From Struthidea cinerea (taxonomy: Eukaryota; Chordata; Aves; Passeriformes; Corcoracidae), in the NCBI GenBank assembly GCA_013397865.1, contig VZTI01003143.1:1121244-1185243 (forward strand): DNA of 64,000 nucleotides, given 5' to 3'. The notes below the pieces were generated by a model. That model was not told the origin of the DNA and searched no databases. It saw nothing but the letters and a program-made list of their open reading frames with translations. This document shows, one piece after another, positions 61,099-64,000 of this stretch (position 1 is its first letter; the number at the start of each line of letters is the position of its first letter). The translations under genes were made by a program, and so were the position numbers.

Positions 61099-62809
61099 CT
61101 GAATAAGAAAGGACTTCTTAATTATTGAATTGCATTTCAGAACTGTATAACAAATGTACCATGGTTTAAATTAGCTTTCATTTGCACTGAATAAATTAAT
61201 CCCCCTTTTTTTTTTTTGTTTATTTTCTGGAAGTATTTACAGTGTAAAACTTCTCATTCTTTCCCCTTTCTGCCAAAATGAAGGGAAAAAACCTCCAAAC
61301 AAAATAACCCATAAACACATCTCTCTGCAGTTCCCTGAAATACATTTTGGGCTGTTGCTTTATGAAAAAATGAAGGGAAGCCATTTAGAGTCTGGTAGGG
61401 AAAATACATGGTACTGTGGTACTGACCAAATTGCTCAGTAAGAGAAAAGAACTGTAAGAGAAAGAACTATATTCAAGGAAACTGAGAAAACAAGGACTTT
61501 TATGTATAAAAGTACTGCTTGCAGAAGGAGTGGCACAAATATCATGGAACTGGAAAAAGGAACATATAATCTCTGGCCAATTTTGCTAATGATGGCAAGT
61601 ATAAGAACCTTCAGTTTGATTTTATATTCTAATTTCGGTACCTTTTGCATCTGTGTTCCCACCCACACCTGGGTCGCTTGACTCACTAGATAAAGTATTG
61701 TGTAGGCCAAGCTGCTTGCAGCTGGCAAGAAAAACATTAGTTACTTGTCATCAAGTACAATTATCAAAAAAATAATAAAGCGATGAGAATCTGTCACCAG
61801 GAGGTTTTTGACTCTGTAGTCAGAACAGAAAATTATAAGGAGAGGTGAGGAAAAACTGACTGGAGAGACAAAGAATGATAAAGAAAGAAATGTAATATCT
61901 GGGAGGGAAAAGCAATCACTGAAACAAAACCGAGGCGTTCCCAGCCTTAGATGAAGAGCTGGGAAGATTATAAAAGATGACCAGAAAAAAGAGCATGTGA
62001 ATCTGTGAACACTTGAAACTTAAGGGAACTGAATGTATAGGCACCTCTGAAACTCTCATCTCCAAGGACTGTAGGATACCTGACCAACAGACTTGTTTTG
62101 AACTATAATAGAGGTTCTTAGATCTGTAAAATTATGCAAGGATTTCAAGATAGGTAAGGAGCTCATCTGATATATGATGGATCATCATTATTTTGATTGC
62201 TGACTGCTCAGCTAATTTAACTAAATTTATTGTTTTGGCTACAACTTCAGGAATGATCCTTTATGAAGTAAAATTTGGACAGCTGATTTCAGCTTCATTC
62301 ATGTATTTGCTGGTGCTGTACCTTTACTCTTTGTAAAAGATTTATATTGTTTGAAAATAAGGATGGAATGTATGCTTATTATCAGGGTAATGGTCTAAAA
62401 ACATTTCATTATTTTATATACTGGGGCTTTTTTGAAACAGGACTATGCTGTGTGCATGCAGCTCACAGCGACGGAACGTCCCCTGGCACAGCCTGTACAA
62501 GCAAAAGGAGCAGGTGTAACAGCCCTCTGCAAAATGGCCATCGGGGCTCAAATGCCAAACTGATGTCTCCAGAACCACAGCAGGAGTCTACAGGGGAGAG
62601 AAGCTAAACACAGCTCTTCCAGTTTAATTATTTCGTTAGTTAAGCAAAGGCAGTTTCACAGGAGATAAGAATTTGAGAGACACTGTTAGGTGACTGAAAC
62701 TGAGCGTCAGCTTTCCACATTAGATTTGGTACAAACGCTTTAAGGGGCACACCAAGACCAGCTCAAATGTACATAAACACGAAAGACAATCTAGTTCACA
62801 CAGAAATTC

Positions 62810-62895
62810 AGATTTATAGGCCAGAAAGGGACTATTACAAGCAACCAACCCATCCTCCAGCATGACAGACACAGCAGAATTTCACCTCACTGTTT
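62810..62895 (+). repeat. Old interspersed repeat fragment, second copy
   Basis: 'ataggccagaaagggactat' followed by 'catcctccagcatgacagac' and 'acagcagaatttcacctcac' resembles the same degenerate family as the fragment near 21295. Short and diverged; the family name is uncertain. Confidence 0.4.
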
Positions 62896-62984
62896 ATGCA
62901 CTGAGCCCACAGTTTTGCTTTCATTCACATATATAAGAAAATTACCATATTTTGGTTTAAATATTTTAAGCTATCCCTGGGTTG

Positions 62985-63255
62985 ACAAGCAGGGCCTTGC
63001 ACAGAGGGTCCTGCTGGGAGAAGGACAACCAGCCCCATCCCCAGCCCTGGGCACAGGCCAAGGATGGGCTGGGATATGGGGAACTGGAGATCAGCCCTGC
63101 CGTGGCATCTCTGGGGCTGGGGATGATGGCCCTAGGAGGCTGAAATGGGGGTCTGGGCTGTGAGCAGGGACAGTCAGGGCTGGTGGTCACCTCTGGGAGG
63201 GGAGCCTGACATGGGGCTCATCCCTACGCTGTGCCCTCTGCTCTAGGCCTGGCAG
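62985..63255. other. GC-richer, CpG-poor block
   Basis: About 270 bases that are clearly richer in G and C than the surrounding intron, with many GGGGCTGG/CCAGCCC-like words and hardly any CpG. It is not a CpG island. It could be the body of an old repeat or a GC-rich insertion. Short open frames run on both strands and none is recognised. Confidence 0.6.
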
Positions 63256-64000
63256 CAGCATCACCTCTGTCACTGCTTATAGTCCCAAAACCACGTTTGC
63301 CATCATGCACAAGCATGGAGGGAGCTGTTGGTCAGTCACACAACTCTAAATGCTTTGCAATTAGCATTGTATTTCATGAGTGCTTCCTCCTTTTCTTTTC
63401 CTTGTAAACTGAACCTACAGTTTTAATTTTTGATACTTTGCACTGCAGTAAAAACATTTTTCAGTTTATTCCATTTGGTTGAATGAAATAACCTGGTAAG
63501 GACCCACATTCACCTCTCACATTTTCACATCAACAATTCCACATAACCACACTGTATAGGCAATCTGGGCCATCGGAAGGGAAGCTAGCAGACACTAATC
63601 ATGGAAATGCACAGGATGCCCATATTTTTCAGATTTCTTCAGCCACTGAATGTTTTTTAAGATAAACTTGTGGAAGATCTGGGTGATGTATCTTTATTAA
63701 TTTTTAACATTACCTCTATAACAATGATGTGTATCCCCTATCGCTACTCTGCGCCCACCAATCTTTTCTGTGCCTTTAAACTGAGCCTGAGAGGGAGGGG
63801 TGGTTGCAACCTGACTTCTATCAGAGGATTTTTTCCTCCAAATTTGTCCAAACTAAGACACCTCTATAACAAGACAGACATTAAAATGCTGCTGATTTTA
63901 CTGTATCAAACATATTACAAACGCATTCTCTTACTTTAAAGGAACAATAAGTCACAATCAGTGACTTCTTCTTTTTGTTGAAAATGAGACATTTTAAAGT

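Larger units (their letters stand above)
1..64000 (-). other. CADPS2: CADPS2 gene body, internal part
   Basis: The whole window lies inside one minus-strand gene. Twelve exons translate in order into calcium-dependent secretion activator sequence with consistent splice phases. The family (CADPS/CAPS1 and CADPS2/CAPS2) are cytosolic and peripheral membrane proteins that prime dense-core vesicles for Ca2+-triggered exocytosis; they bind phosphoinositides through a PH domain and act on SNAREs through a Munc13-like MUN region. CADPS2 is preferred over CADPS because of paralogue-specific stretches: ARYGVRGCHRHLCYL (CADPS has N after AR), ETMNQATPARKLEE, WWPELLAEHAEKF and AQPQDSWDSFPLF. The visible part covers about 490 residues out of a family length near 1300. 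Twelve exons in 64 kb, with introns from 129 nt to about 11 kb, fit a large neuronal gene. Promoter, first exons and 3' UTR are outside the window. Confidence 0.95.
61099..64000 (-). other. CADPS2: Upstream intron, partial
   Basis: Intron sequence running off the right edge. It contains a poly-T run near 61207-61217, an old interspersed repeat near 62810-62895, and a GC-richer block at about 62985-63255. I find no exon for the start of the PH domain. Between 61220 and 62800 I see nothing I can name. Confidence 0.75.

Noticed and set aside
1..64000. The gene might be the paralogue CADPS (CAPS1).
   Set aside because: Diagnostic positions (ARYGVRGC, ETMNQATPARKLEE, WWPELLAEHAEKF, QPQDSWDSF) match CADPS2 and differ from the CADPS wording.
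61099..64000. Search for the exon with the first PH strands.
   Set aside because: No matching translation next to a donor site was found.
1..64000. Nested intronless genes such as RNF133 or RNF148, which sit inside CADPS2 in mammals.
   Set aside because: No open frame of suitable length and no RING or PA domain wording appear on either strand.

Overview
The window looks like a piece of a bird (or at least sauropsid) nuclear chromosome. It is AT-rich and made almost wholly of intron. It carries several decayed CR1-type LINE fragments and a run of short exons flanked by GT/AG splice sites. All supportable coding sequence belongs to one gene read on the minus strand: CADPS2 (calcium-dependent secretion activator 2, CAPS2), a priming factor for dense-core vesicle exocytosis. 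Neither end of the gene is present.

Twelve exons can be placed by translation and by splice-phase bookkeeping. In transcript order (high to low coordinate) they are 60990-61098, 59651-59854, 51897-52033, 48109-48296, 37297-37398, 33061-33124, 30846-30969, 28333-28353 (a 21-nt predicted microexon), 17257-17360, 13522-13678, 6317-6458 and 6068-6187. Together they give 1472 nt, or about 490 codons, with every junction in frame. They encode the C-terminal half of the PH domain, the linker after it, and a long part of the MUN/MHD region, ending in a proline-rich spacer that varies between family members. The C2 domain and the start of the PH domain lie to the right of the window. The rest of the MUN region and the 3' UTR lie to the left.

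The rest of the window is intron. Recognisable repeats are CR1-like LINE fragments on the plus strand (about 4975-5230, 23095-23985, 34840-35500, 43090-44260, 47145-47425), an older minus-strand LINE reverse-transcriptase relic (8297-8884), and two copies of an unnamed old interspersed repeat (about 21295-21400 and 62810-62895). There is also one 70-base assembly gap inside a poly-T tract (22460-22529) and a GC-richer, CpG-poor block near 63 kb. I see no second gene, no tRNA or rRNA, and no CRISPR-like structure. Most open reading frames in the introns look like chance.

No new multi-gene system is evident. The observations most worth checking are the 21-nt microexon, a hydrophobic in-frame read-through tail after the proline-rich exon, and the old LINE relic whose reverse-transcriptase box is still legible.
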